The translations under genes and the position numbers were made by a program. Positions 24,355 to 32,420 of a DNA stretch of 64,000 nucleotides are shown here, piece after piece. The DNA lies in assembly GCA_029821875.1 (NCBI GenBank), contig JALGXW010000012.1:124001-188000 (forward strand), in the 5' to 3' direction. The stretch comes from Candidatus Hebobacterum abditum (GTDB taxonomy: Bacteria; Armatimonadota; Hebobacteria; Hebobacterales; Hebobacteraceae). Each line of letters opens with the position of its first letter. The first letter of the stretch is position 1. A model generated the notes under the pieces. That model worked only from the letters and a program-made list of their open reading frames with translations. It was not told where the DNA came from and did not search any database.

Positions 24355-25671
24355 CTACACGAGCTCACCCATGAAGCCCCATAGGTGGGCTTGGGTGAGA
24401 CGGGCCGTGACCAGGGTCCCGATCAGATGGGCATCTGCGGAGAACAGCACCTGCTTGTTTGTGCGAGTGCGGCCTGAGAGCAGGCCTTCCCCGTGGTGTG
24501 CCGTTCCGTCCACGAGCAACTCGGCCTCCTCCCCCACCTGACGTTGGTTGGCTTCGAGCGTTATCCGGTTCTGGCGTTCGATCAACCTGCCCAGACGTTC
24601 CAGTCGGGCCTTCCGAGGGATCTGATCGGTCCTGTCCGCGGCCGCCGTGTGTGGCCGCGGGGAGTAGGCAAAGGTGAAGGCCGAGTCAAACCTGATGCGT
24701 TCGTACAGTTGAAGGCTCTCCTCGAACTCCTGCTCGGTCTCCCCCGGGAACCCCACCATGATGTCTGTCGAGATGGCGATGTTCGGCACGCGGGATCGAA
24801 GCCGATCCACGAGATCCAGATAGTGCTCGGCCGTATACCCGCGGTTCATCTCTTCGAGCAGGCGGTCGGTGCCTGCCTGGATCGGCAGATGGATATGCTC
24901 GCATACCTTGCTCAGCCGCGCGATGGCCTCGACCAAGTCCTCAGTCACGTCTCGCGGGTGGCAGGTGGTGAAGCGGATGCGCCATAGTCCGCTCATGTTC
25001 TCAAGGCGCGCAAGTAGTTGATCGAACGTCGGCCCCTTTGCCAGGTCGCGCCCGTAGGCCAGCACATTCTGCCCGAGCAGTGTGACCTCCCGCGTGCCCT
25101 GCCTCACAAGCGACCTGACCTCTGCCTCGACATCCTCCGGAGGCCGGCTCGCCTCCGGTCCCCGCACGTGCGGCACTATGCAGTAGCTGCAGAAACTAGA
25201 GCAGCCGCGGATGACGGGCACGAAGGCTCGCAGCGGAGCAGTAGCAACGGCCTCCCCTTCTCGGCAACGAGATCCCGATGGGTCTTGGTCCGTAGCGACA
25301 TCGAGTATGGGGCGCTCGCCACGGGCAGCTCGCTCGGCGAGCTCCGCGATGTGGTGGAACTGGTGTGTGCCGATGACGATATCCACATGGGGGGCGCGAG
25401 CGAGGATGTGTTCGCCTGCGTGTTGGGCCATACACCCTGACACCGCGAGCACGGCCTCGGGACGGGAGAGCTTCCATCGGCGCAGCTCGCCGAGGACGCT
25501 GTAGACCTTGTGCTCAGGCCGTTCCCGCACTGAGCACGTGTTCAGCACGACCAGATTGGCCTCGTCGCGGGTCTCGGCTGGCTGCCAGCCACGTCGGTCA
25601 AGAAGGGCGGCCATGAGGTCAGAATCGGCCTTGTTCATCTGACAGCCGTAGGTGATGATGCTGTACTTCAT
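24355..25671 (-). CDS. miaB: tRNA-2-methylthio-N6-dimethylallyladenosine synthase
   Basis: Radical-SAM methylthiotransferase that modifies A37 of tRNAs reading UNN codons. The N-terminal UPF0004 domain has the three cluster cysteines (YSIITYGCQMNKADSD, NTCSVRE, AVSGCMAQHA). The radical-SAM motif is RGCSSFCSYCIVPHVRG, a variant of the family CNNFCTYC. A C-terminal TRAM domain follows (NRITLEANQRQVGEEAELLVDG). ATG 25671 (MKYSIITYGCQMN) fits the family start; GTG 25686 is an alternative, and neither has a strong ribosome binding site. Third gene after the zinc-ribbon and glycosidase genes. nrdR promoters follow immediately. Confidence 0.94.
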   Translation of the reverse strand: MKYSIITYGCQMNKADSDLMAALLDRRGWQPAETRDEANLVVLNTCSVRERPEHKVYSVLGELRRWKLSRPEAVLAVSGCMAQHAGEHILARAPHVDIVIGTHQFHHIAELAERAARGERPILDVATDQDPSGSRCREGEAVATAPLRAFVPVIRGCSSFCSYCIVPHVRGPEASRPPEDVEAEVRSLVRQGTREVTLLGQNVLAYGRDLAKGPTFDQLLARLENMSGLWRIRFTTCHPRDVTEDLVEAIARLSKVCEHIHLPIQAGTDRLLEEMNRGYTAEHYLDLVDRLRSRVPNIAISTDIMVGFPGETEQEFEESLQLYERIRFDSAFTFAYSPRPHTAAADRTDQIPRKARLERLGRLIERQNRITLEANQRQVGEEAELLVDGTAHHGEGLLSGRTRTNKQVLFSADAHLIGTLVTARLTQAHLWGFMGELV

Positions 25672-25725
25672 AGGAAGGTCTGGCACTAGGCGGCTCGACT
25701 GCCGGCGGTGGGGCCGAACGTTTGC

Positions 25726-26844
25726 CTACCAGGCATGATGTCCGGCCGTTCCCAGCTTGAAGATTCGCTCCACGCCTCCGACGGCCTTCCCCTGTTCGTC
25801 AAGGATCTCGATCCAGATGCGGTGCTTGCCAGCCTGGAGGCGAGATAGGTCGAAACCCAGCTCGGCCGGGAACTCCTCCGGGGAGGCGGTTGCCGCCACT
25901 GCATCGTCTAGGCGGACCGACACCGACCAGCCGGCCGGCAGAGGCATGTCCGCCCCAACGATCACCGACTGCTCGCCGTCCCACGCGCGGGGCAGCCACA
26001 CCGATACGCGCATATCACCCGCGGCGAAGTGCAGAACCGGGCGGGGCTGATGGCCGTTCCGCCAGTCGAGTCCTCTCGGCGGCCGCGGCGGCTCGGCGGA
26101 CGTCGGGGCATCTTTGACGTAGACGCAGATTATGTTGGTGAGGGGCCGCCTGGGGTAGACGACCATCTTCCCACGAAACCACATTGCGGCTGAGCCGCCG
26201 CCATCCAGGTTGAAGGCATAGAGGGCTCCCATCTCGCGCATTGCAGCGGCCAGCCTTCCGAGCGATGTGCCGCGCGCAGTTGTGACCAAGAGAAGGTGGT
26301 TCTCGCGGGTCACACCAATCGCTGTCCGAGGGGCGGCCCGCGCGAAGAGCGCTGGATCGCCGAACCCCTCACCACCGGGAAGCGGCTTGGCAAAACCCTC
26401 CCACACGAGAAGCGGCCCTCCGGCGATGGCCGCGCGGTGCTCGGACCAGTCCACATGCTGGCTCTTCGGGAGGCGCACGAAGTCTACGCCATCGTCTGCG
26501 AAGGCGGCCGCGGTTCCCATCCCGCCGAAGTGGGCCAGCTTGCCATCAATGACGATATCCGCGACGGGCTTGAGCGTGCGCTTATCGAAGAAAGTCCCGT
26601 TGACCGCCGCCGCGGGACGGAGGCGGCGGATGAACTGGGACAACTCCTCGCCATGGCCGACGCCTTCGGCGGGAATTGCGGGGGAGATAACGAGGCGACG
26701 GTCGTTGAGGTCAACGTCGACAACATGGAGGCTGACCCCACCCACGGTCCGCCGCTCATACGACAGGGGACCACCCGCGCCGACACGCGCTGCGCCAGAG
26801 CCGACCAGCACAAGCACGCCTGCTGTCAGGAGCCAGAGCCTCAG
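25726..26844 (-). CDS. Secreted phosphodiester glycosidase (NAGPA-domain) protein
   Basis: Exported protein with a phosphodiester glycosidase domain, related to the human uncovering enzyme and bacterial exopolysaccharide-associated proteins. Domain features include VVDVDLNDRRLVISPAIP, AAAVNGTFFDKRTLKPVADIVIDG, PRTAIGV and the signature YAFNLDGGGSAAMWFRGK. A C-terminal beta-sandwich-like region follows (about 240-360). A full signal peptide (LRLRLWLLTAGVLVLVGSGAARVGAGG, two segments) is only obtained if translation starts at CTG 26844, which overlaps the upstream stop as CTGA; the first conventional start, GTG 26817, would leave only a short uncharged N-terminus. The physiological substrate is unknown. 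Confidence 0.8.
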   Translation of the reverse strand: MRLWLLTAGVLVLVGSGAARVGAGGPLSYERRTVGGVSLHVVDVDLNDRRLVISPAIPAEGVGHGEELSQFIRRLRPAAAVNGTFFDKRTLKPVADIVIDGKLAHFGGMGTAAAFADDGVDFVRLPKSQHVDWSEHRAAIAGGPLLVWEGFAKPLPGGEGFGDPALFARAAPRTAIGVTRENHLLLVTTARGTSLGRLAAAMREMGALYAFNLDGGGSAAMWFRGKMVVYPRRPLTNIICVYVKDAPTSAEPPRPPRGLDWRNGHQPRPVLHFAAGDMRVSVWLPRAWDGEQSVIVGADMPLPAGWSVSVRLDDAVAATASPEEFPAELGFDLSRLQAGKHRIWIEILDEQGKAVGGVERIFKLGTAGHHAW

Positions 26845-27131
26845 TCTAGGATGTCCTCTCTCTTCCAGCCAAACGGCTGTGCGAAGCAGTCACCGGCCAT
26901 CTGACCCACCGGGACGGCCTCGTCGCGCTCCATACACCAGACGTGGTCCTGGGATACCACCTGTCCGGCCGGCGCAGAGATCGCTGCACGGGCACAGGTG
27001 CCGCATGTGGGGATGTACTCGAGGTCGCCCGTCGTGTTCGGCTCCCCCTGCAGGTCTCCGCCGCACTGGTAGCAGTAGTCGCGCTTCACGGAGTTCGTGT
27101 TCCCGCAGTGGGGGCAGTCCATCATCTCCAT
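26841..27131 (-). CDS. Small zinc-ribbon protein
   Basis: A 96-residue soluble protein. The N-terminus has CPHCGNTNSVKRDYCYQCGG, a zinc ribbon of the CxxC...CxxC kind; a second cysteine set lies at CGTC and in VWCMERDE..GDC. The ATG at 27131 has GGAGGAG 7 nt upstream, better than the long frame to 27212. Function not recognised; similar short double-ribbon proteins are often annotated only as hypothetical. It is the first gene of the run leading to the glycosidase and miaB, and its stop overlaps the presumed CTG start of the next gene. Confidence 0.7.
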   Translation of the reverse strand: MEMMDCPHCGNTNSVKRDYCYQCGGDLQGEPNTTGDLEYIPTCGTCARAAISAPAGQVVSQDHVWCMERDEAVPVGQMAGDCFAQPFGWKREDILD

Positions 27132-27200
27132 GCCAACGCTCCTCCCCTTCGGCAGAGCGCGTCGGCACACCCATGCCGAGAGCGAGGTCCCGCTCGCCCG

Positions 27201-27211
27201 ATTATACCACA
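27201..27211 (-). promoter_or_regulatory. Extended -10 promoter of the zinc-ribbon gene
   Basis: Minus strand TGTGGTATAAT: TATAAT at 27206-27201 preceded by TGG. No good -35 box at 16-18 nt. An imperfect hairpin with stem CGCG-CACTT/AAGTG-CGCG (27224-27246, one bulge) lies just upstream, between the two divergent promoters. Confidence 0.6.
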
Positions 27212-27306
27212 TGGCCTGTCATTCGCGCCACTTGGCGAAGTGCGCGGGACGTCGCATGCTGGGCGGCTGTGGGCGGAGAGATGTGCGCAATGAGGGGGGC
27301 AGTTGA

Positions 27307-27317
27307 TGTGGTATAGA
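27307..27317 (+). promoter_or_regulatory. Extended -10 promoter of the secreted protein gene
   Basis: ATGTGGTATAGA on the plus strand: TATAGA (27312-27317) preceded by TGG. It shares the TGTGGTATA core with the divergent promoter about 100 bp away. No clear -35. Confidence 0.45.
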
Positions 27318-27365
27318 CCAATGACGACACCGGGTGCGGATGGCGCGCCCTGGGGAGGTCATCCT

Positions 27366-28310
27366 ATGTCACGAGTCGCTGGCTTCATCGCTCTGGCCGG
27401 TCTGGCCCTGACTGTCGCAGGCGATAGTGCTACGGCCCAGGAAGGCGTCGATCTCGCCTTCAAGTTCACGCCCGGCGAGGTGATGGACTATGATATCTCG
27501 ATGTCGGGCTCTGGAGGGCTGAGAGCGCCAGACGGCGAGTCCGCGAGAATGGGACTGCAGGGGAATCTCCGTCTCAAGGTGACAGTGGCACAGGTCCTGC
27601 CTGACGGGAACGCGCGGCTCCAGCTTCTCATCCCGGACGCCGACATGAGCGTCACCATAGGCCCCCAGAGCGCCAGGCTTGCCTACTCAAATGGGCGGGT
27701 CAGGTGGTATGCCGACGGCAGGGAGCAAGCGCCGCCGGACGCGGACATCACCCAGGTTCCCCTTCTTGGCGTCCCCCTCGAGTTGGTCGCGTCTCCCAAG
27801 GGACAGATACTGGACGTTGTGCTGCCCGAGATCGCGGGTCTGGCAGGGGTGACGCAGATGGCGCCCGGCTTGAGTACGCCACAGCTCGAGCACCTCGGAG
27901 ACCCGATGTTCCCCGACCACCCTGTGGTCGTCGGCGAGACGTGGCGGCGTTCGGTGCAGGTGAGCCCGTTCGGACCGACGATGCCGATGACCGTCACGAG
28001 CTCCCGCACGCTCGATTCCTACACGGATCAAGGGGGAATCGGGCTGGCCAAGATCAGCGGCCACACGGAGGCGCGTCTCCGTGTGAGTCGCATGAGTGTC
28101 GGCCCGCCAGATTCGGGGGCCACGCTTTCCGTGCCGGAGATGAGGGAGACGATTACGTCAACAGAGTTCTTCAACCCGACCGCGGGGCAGCTCGTTCGGG
28201 CCCACTACGAGGTCGCCGTCGTAACGAGCATCAGTTTCTCGGGGGCTGAAGAGGGACCGCAGGAGGCCGGGCTGGACGCTCGGCTCCACGCCACAATTCA
28301 GGCGCGGTAG
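27366..28310 (+). CDS. Secreted protein of unknown function
   Basis: A 314-residue protein with a clear Sec signal peptide (MSRVAGFIALAGLALTVAG, cleavage near residue 24 at ATA-Q). The mature part is strand-rich: FKFTPGEVMDYDISMSGSG, then LQGNLRLKVTVAQVLPDGNARLQLLI, and a C-terminal region ending in ISFSGAEEG. That suggests a beta-sandwich or lipocalin-like envelope protein. ATG 27366 has GGGGAGG 7 nt upstream; starts further up lack this and would mask the signal peptide. It stands alone, divergent from the zinc-ribbon gene and convergent with cmk. No family recognised with confidence. Confidence 0.75.
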   Translation: MSRVAGFIALAGLALTVAGDSATAQEGVDLAFKFTPGEVMDYDISMSGSGGLRAPDGESARMGLQGNLRLKVTVAQVLPDGNARLQLLIPDADMSVTIGPQSARLAYSNGRVRWYADGREQAPPDADITQVPLLGVPLELVASPKGQILDVVLPEIAGLAGVTQMAPGLSTPQLEHLGDPMFPDHPVVVGETWRRSVQVSPFGPTMPMTVTSSRTLDSYTDQGGIGLAKISGHTEARLRVSRMSVGPPDSGATLSVPEMRETITSTEFFNPTAGQLVRAHYEVAVVTSISFSGAEEGPQEAGLDARLHATIQAR

Positions 28311-28339
28311 CGTCGGCGTTCGGTACTGCCGCCAGGCGC

Positions 28340-29125
28340 CTAGGCCGGGTCTGTCGGGCAGTGCTCACGCACGACGTCGAGCACCTTGGCTGACACCTCT
28401 TCGACGGTCAATCCGCCTGTGTCCAGGTGAACCGCGCCCGGCGCGGCCCGAAGGGGGGAATCGGATCGTGTTGAGTCGCGCTTGTCCCGCGCCTCGATAT
28501 CAGCCCTGACCGTCTCCAGATCGGCGGCGACGCCTCTGGCTCGGAGCTCGTGCCATCGGCGCTCTGCTCGCTCCTCGGCCGGCGCCGTCAGGAAGATCTT
28601 CACCTCGGCGTCTGGCAGCACGACCGTCTGGATGTCGCGCCCCTCCATCACGACCCCACCCTCCCTGGCCATCTCCTTCTGTAGTGCCACCATGCGGCGC
28701 CGAACCCGCGGGATGGCTGATAGCTTCGAGGCAAGCCTCCCGATCTCCGGCGAGCGAATCTCGGCGGTAACATCCTGGCCATCCACGAGCACCTGGTTTA
28801 TCCCATCGGGCCGCGGTCGTAGCTGAATGTTCAACTCCCCAAGCAGGTCTTCCAATCGGCTGCGGTCGTCTGCGGGAATGTCGTGACGGCGTGCCGCCCA
28901 AGCCAGCCCGCGGTAGGTCGCACCCGAGTCAACATAGGTGAAGCCGAGCTCGCGTGCCACCAGCCTGGCGATGGTGCTCTTCCCTGCTGCCACGGGACCG
29001 TCGATAGCCACGCACGGCCGCTGCCGCCGTTTCGCCGGTCGGAGGGTCTCCTCGGGCTCGACGACGCTCTCACCCGGCTCAGCAACACTCTCGGCCGGGT
29101 CCACGACGCTCTCGGCTGACTCCAC
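28340..29125 (-). CDS. cmk: Cytidylate kinase (C-terminal half of a HisI-linker-Cmk frame)
   Basis: Phosphorylates CMP and dCMP. The catalytic part (28340-29011, 223 residues) is a complete Cmk: CVAIDGPVAAGKSTIARLVAREL with the P-loop, YVDSGATYRGLAWAA, the VTAEIRSPEI segment, RDIQTVVLPDAEVKIFLTA, the lid region and the RDKRDSTRSDSPL segment. Upstream the frame is an Ala/Glu/Pro-rich linker that is open into hisI. GTG 29125, with GGAG 6 nt upstream, is the nearest plausible internal start, but it lies in repeated sequence, so the start is uncertain. With one copy of the 80-bp repeat (29152-29311) this frame joins HisI. Last gene of the fum-his operon. Confidence 0.88.
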   Translation of the reverse strand: MESAESVVDPAESVAEPGESVVEPEETLRPAKRRQRPCVAIDGPVAAGKSTIARLVARELGFTYVDSGATYRGLAWAARRHDIPADDRSRLEDLLGELNIQLRPRPDGINQVLVDGQDVTAEIRSPEIGRLASKLSAIPRVRRRMVALQKEMAREGGVVMEGRDIQTVVLPDAEVKIFLTAPAEERAERRWHELRARGVAADLETVRADIEARDKRDSTRSDSPLRAAPGAVHLDTGGLTVEEVSAKVLDVVREHCPTDPA

Positions 29126-29658
29126 CGCGCGCTCCGCTGGCTCCGCCGCGCGCTCGGGCGACTCCACCGCGCGCTCCGCTGGCTCCGCCGCGCGCTCGGG
29201 CGACTCCACCGCGCGCTCGGCCGGTTCGAATGCTCGGGCGACTCCACCGCGCGCTCCGCTGGCTCCGCCGCGCGCTCGGGCGACTCCACCGCGCGCTCGG
29301 CCGGTTCGAATACGCGCTCGCCCACGACCTCGAGGCGGTCGCCGACCGGCTTCCGGTAGAAGCACGAGCGATAACCCTCGTGGCAAGCGGCGCCGATCTG
29401 CTCGATCTTCATCACGAGCGCGTCGCCATCGCAATCCACAAGGATCTCTTTGACGAGTTGGACGTTGCCTGACGTCTCGCCTTTCATCATCACGCGACCG
29501 TGGGAACGCCGGAAGAGATAGGCCTGGCCCGTCTCGAGCGTCTTCTGGAGCGCCTCGCGATTCATATAGCCAAGGACCAGCACCTCGCTGGTTTCGTGGT
29601 CCTGGAAAACGACGGCAACGAGCCCGTTGTCGTCCCATTTGAGAGCGTCGAAGTCCAC
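28831..29658 (-). CDS. hisI: Phosphoribosyl-AMP cyclohydrolase with repeat linker; frame shifted into cmk
   Basis: Third step of histidine synthesis: opens the purine ring of PR-AMP. Residues 1-117 are a full HisI: ALKWDDNGLVAVVFQDHETSEVLVLGYMN (two stretches), GQAYLFRRSHGRVMMKGETSGN, the metal-binding LVDCDGDALVMK and the zinc-site GAACHEGYRSCFYR. GTG 29658 follows AGGAGG. After residue 117 comes the FEPAERAVESPE linker. Because of the 80-bp duplication the frame then leaves the linker (…ESPEHSNRP) and runs out of register over cmk to a stop at 28831; that tail is very unlikely to be functional. Meaningful sequence is about 29232-29658. hisE is not seen. Confidence 0.82.
   Translation of the reverse strand: MDFDALKWDDNGLVAVVFQDHETSEVLVLGYMNREALQKTLETGQAYLFRRSHGRVMMKGETSGNVQLVKEILVDCDGDALVMKIEQIGAACHEGYRSCFYRKPVGDRLEVVGERVFEPAERAVESPERAAEPAERAVESPEHSNRPSARWSRPSARRSQRSARWSRPSARRSQRSARWSQPRASWTRPRVLLSRVRASSSPRRPSDRRNGGSGRAWLSTVPWQQGRAPSPGWWHASSASPMLTRVRPTAGWLGRHAVTTFPQTTAADWKTCLGS
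29152..29311. repeat. Exact 80-bp tandem duplication in the hisI-cmk linker
   Basis: 29152-29231 and 29232-29311 are identical. Within it a 42-bp motif encoding a 14-residue EPAERAVESPERAA unit also recurs. Since 80 is not a multiple of 3, the extra copy shifts the reading frame. Removing one copy gives a continuous frame of 413 codons from GTG 29658 to the cmk stop at 28340. Confidence 0.95.
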
Positions 29659-29666
29659 TGCCCCTC

Positions 29667-31616
29667 CTAATTCACTGTTACCATGATTCCGACACCCGTC
29701 AACCATCCGACGATGATCCACAGGACGGCCCCGAGGATGTCGCCCAGGATGATGCCCATGAACAGCGGGCGGAACTGAACGTATCCGCGGAGCCCAGTAT
29801 ACCGGATGACCAGCAGCTTGAACAACCATCCGAGGAAGAGCGAGAACCAGAGGTTGAGGCTGGCCCAGGCCGTGCCCATCACGAACCCGAGGGGGTGGAT
29901 CGGCCACCACACGAAGTTCAGACGCAGCCATGAGAGGGCGGCGACGATGGCCGCACCGGAGAGCATCGAGACGTACTGGGTCGTCGAGGGCCTATCGTGC
30001 GTCTGCAGGCGCGTCGCAAGGAGCCTGAAAAACCGCGTGGGATGGCTCTCCAGCTCTACGACGTTTCCCGCCTGAAAGGCGCCGGCCTTGTAGAAGGTCA
30101 TCAGGTATGCGGGGACGCTGACAAGAACACAGACAGCAAGTGCCACCACCATCACGGGCACGATCCGCCGCGTACGTATGCCTTCGAGCTCCGCGAACCG
30201 GAAGCCGTTGAGGATGGACGGCATGAGGAACTCGCGCAGGTCCCACGTGAGCGCGCAGTCGACGAACGTGAGGACCGTGAGGTTGTTCGGACCGACGACG
30301 GTCGTTCCGCCGAAGAGGAGCAGATAGTCGACCGGGTTGAAGATGAGGTGGATCATGAGCATCCCTGCCTCGGCGATGATGCGCGTGAGCACGAGGCAGA
30401 TGGCGATGAAGAAGACGAGATGGGCGAAGGCGAAGGGGAGAGTCATCCCCGCAGCGACGAGCCAGTACAGGGCGACGCCGAATCCGCCGAGGAAGCCGAA
30501 TACGGCCCACCGATAGCTGATCGGCTCGCCTTTGTCCACCTCCGCCAGCTCTGGCGATCGAGTGAAGGCCCGCCTCACCGCTTCTGCGAGCGTGCCCCGA
30601 AGGAGCCAGAAGAGGACGAAGGCGATGGCGAGCAGACCTCCCATTTGCTGTGCGTGTGTGATCTCGCTGATGGTACCCCACCAGGCGCTCGTGCCCTCGT
30701 AGCCCAGCGCACTTAGGACGATGGCCTCAAGCTTGATGAAGAGGACGGACGCCCAGAAGCCGGCGGCGACCTCCAACGATAGGAGATAGCCAAAGCCGAC
30801 GGCCGAGAAGAAGAGGCCGAGGTACATGGGGACGACGGCGTTCCAGGGCCTGTCGGTGATGTAGGGATCGAGATTCCAGAAGGTCGGAATCTCGGGGAGG
30901 GCCGGGAACTGCTGGTGCATGCCGTTGACGAGGTGAATGAGGAAGACAGCGCCGGCGCCGATCCAGACGAGGCGCCCGGTGAAGAAGGGCGCAGACGGGC
31001 CGCGGTCGTCGCCGCGAAGGACCTCCACGGGGAACTGCACGAGAGGGAAGGCAAGACGCTCCCGATCGGCCCACTGCTTCCGCACCAAGGCGGCCATGCA
31101 GATCATTATGACCCACAGCGCGCCGAAGAAGATGGACCAGTGCGACATCATGGTCACCCATGGCCGCCAGGGAAGCGATTCCCCTGCTGGCATCCCCTCC
31201 CAGAACCAGGTGTGTGCCGCAGGATCGCTCACGGCCAGCCACACTGGTATCCGGTCCCAGAAGAGCAGCTCCCACTGGTTTCCTGCGCTGGCGTAGTAGT
31301 AGGGCACGGTACCGCAAGGAATCATGTACCGCAGCAGCCCCGACGAAGGCAATCCAGAGGTCACCATGATGATGACGTAGACGACGGCGGTCTCGCCGGG
31401 ACTGAGGAATGCTGACCCGCGGGTCCGGTAGAGCAGGAAGTTCAGCAGGGAAAGCAGGAGCAGAACTGCGACCGCGCCGACCGGGAAGTGATTGCCGGCG
31501 ATGTAGGTGTTGCCGACAACGTAGTCGTTGTAGGGTGTGATGGCGCACAGCGCCGAGGCCAGCACGAGGCCGATGAGTACGCTGCGCCAGGTTATACTTC
31601 CCCCGCCCTTCTTCAC
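29667..31616 (-). CDS. Large polytopic membrane protein (OPT-like, DUF6784/6785-like)
   Basis: A 649-residue protein with about 14 hydrophobic segments spread over its whole length, such as VLIGLVLASALCAI, VGAVAVLLLLSLLNFLLY, ETAVVYVIIMVTSGLPSSGLLRYM and IIAEAGMLMIHLIFNPVDYLLLFGG. The pattern and motifs resemble the oligopeptide-transporter-like DUF6784/DUF6785 proteins; I am not certain of the family. It sits inside the his operon, 15 nt after hisF and 8 nt before hisI. That is an odd place for a transporter and hints at a solute linked to histidine or nucleotide metabolism, or at chance. No signal peptide beyond the first membrane helix. Confidence 0.75.
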   Translation of the reverse strand: MKKGGGSITWRSVLIGLVLASALCAITPYNDYVVGNTYIAGNHFPVGAVAVLLLLSLLNFLLYRTRGSAFLSPGETAVVYVIIMVTSGLPSSGLLRYMIPCGTVPYYYASAGNQWELLFWDRIPVWLAVSDPAAHTWFWEGMPAGESLPWRPWVTMMSHWSIFFGALWVIMICMAALVRKQWADRERLAFPLVQFPVEVLRGDDRGPSAPFFTGRLVWIGAGAVFLIHLVNGMHQQFPALPEIPTFWNLDPYITDRPWNAVVPMYLGLFFSAVGFGYLLSLEVAAGFWASVLFIKLEAIVLSALGYEGTSAWWGTISEITHAQQMGGLLAIAFVLFWLLRGTLAEAVRRAFTRSPELAEVDKGEPISYRWAVFGFLGGFGVALYWLVAAGMTLPFAFAHLVFFIAICLVLTRIIAEAGMLMIHLIFNPVDYLLLFGGTTVVGPNNLTVLTFVDCALTWDLREFLMPSILNGFRFAELEGIRTRRIVPVMVVALAVCVLVSVPAYLMTFYKAGAFQAGNVVELESHPTRFFRLLATRLQTHDRPSTTQYVSMLSGAAIVAALSWLRLNFVWWPIHPLGFVMGTAWASLNLWFSLFLGWLFKLLVIRYTGLRGYVQFRPLFMGIILGDILGAVLWIIVGWLTGVGIMVTVN

Positions 31617-31631
31617 CCGCCAGGCCTCCGA

Positions 31632-32420
31632 CTACGGCGGGAACGCCGTGGGCCTGATGGGCACTCTGCGTTCCGCCAGGTAGCTCTTGATCTCAGCGAT
31701 AGGGTGAGTCGAGAAGTGTGCGATGCTGGCGACCAGCGCGGCCTCACACCGCCCCTCCGTAAGAGCGGCGTGGAGGTGTTCCGGCTTGCCAGCGCCACCG
31801 GAGGCGATGACGGGGATGCTCACAGCGTCCGCGACCGCGCGACACAGCTGGACGTCGTAACCGGCCATGGTGCCATCCGCATCGATGCTGTTGAGGACGA
31901 TCTCACCTGCCCCCAGCCCCTCCCCTCGCTGTGCCCACTCGACCACATCGACGTCTGTCGGCACTCGTCCGCCGTTGATGTAGCACTCCCACTTGGGATA
32001 GTCAGGGGACGCGTCCGTCCGGCGCTTCGCGTCCATGGAGAGGATGACACACTGGCTGCCGAAGCGCTCGGCCGCCTCCGTTATCATCTCCGGCCGCTTG
32101 AGGGCTGCGGTGTTGATCGAGACCTTGTCAGCGCCGGTCTTCAGGACGGCGCGGAAGTCGTCGATAGTGCGAATCCCGCCGCCGACCGTGAACGGGATGA
32201 ACACCTCCTCGGCCGTGCGGGCCGCGACCTCCAGCATGATGTTCCGCGCCTCATGAGAGGCCGTGATGTCATAGAACGTGAGTTCGTCGACCCCCTCGGC
32301 GTTGTAGCGACGGGCCAGCTCGACGGGATCGCCCGCATCTCGCGGGTCGAGGAACTTGATGCATTTGACGACGCGGCCGCGGTCGACGTCGAGGCAGCAG
32401 ATGATCCGCTTGGCTAGCAT
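31632..32420 (-). CDS. hisF: Imidazole glycerol phosphate synthase, cyclase subunit
   Basis: Half-barrel repeat (beta/alpha)8 cyclase that, with HisH, turns PRFAR and ammonia into imidazole glycerol phosphate and AICAR. Signature: [20 protein letters not shown] with the first catalytic Asp, [13 protein letters not shown], the phosphate site [30 protein letters not shown] (two stretches), the second catalytic Asp in [13 protein letters not shown], and [13 protein letters not shown]. The 262 residues are typical. It overlaps hisA by 7 nt. Confidence 0.96.
   Translation of the reverse strand: MLAKRIICCLDVDRGRVVKCIKFLDPRDAGDPVELARRYNAEGVDELTFYDITASHEARNIMLEVAARTAEEVFIPFTVGGGIRTIDDFRAVLKTGADKVSINTAALKRPEMITEAAERFGSQCVILSMDAKRRTDASPDYPKWECYINGGRVPTDVDVVEWAQRGEGLGAGEIVLNSIDADGTMAGYDVQLCRAVADAVSIPVIASGGAGKPEHLHAALTEGRCEAALVASIAHFSTHPIAEIKSYLAERRVPIRPTAFPP

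Noticed and set aside
28831-29151. HisI reading frame running over cmk as a real protein extension
   Set aside because: It is out of register with the Cmk frame and reads Arg/Ser/Trp-rich nonsense; explained by the 80-bp duplication.
29101-29311. Repeats that could suggest a CRISPR array
   Set aside because: Units are in direct contact with no spacers and encode a coherent protein linker.
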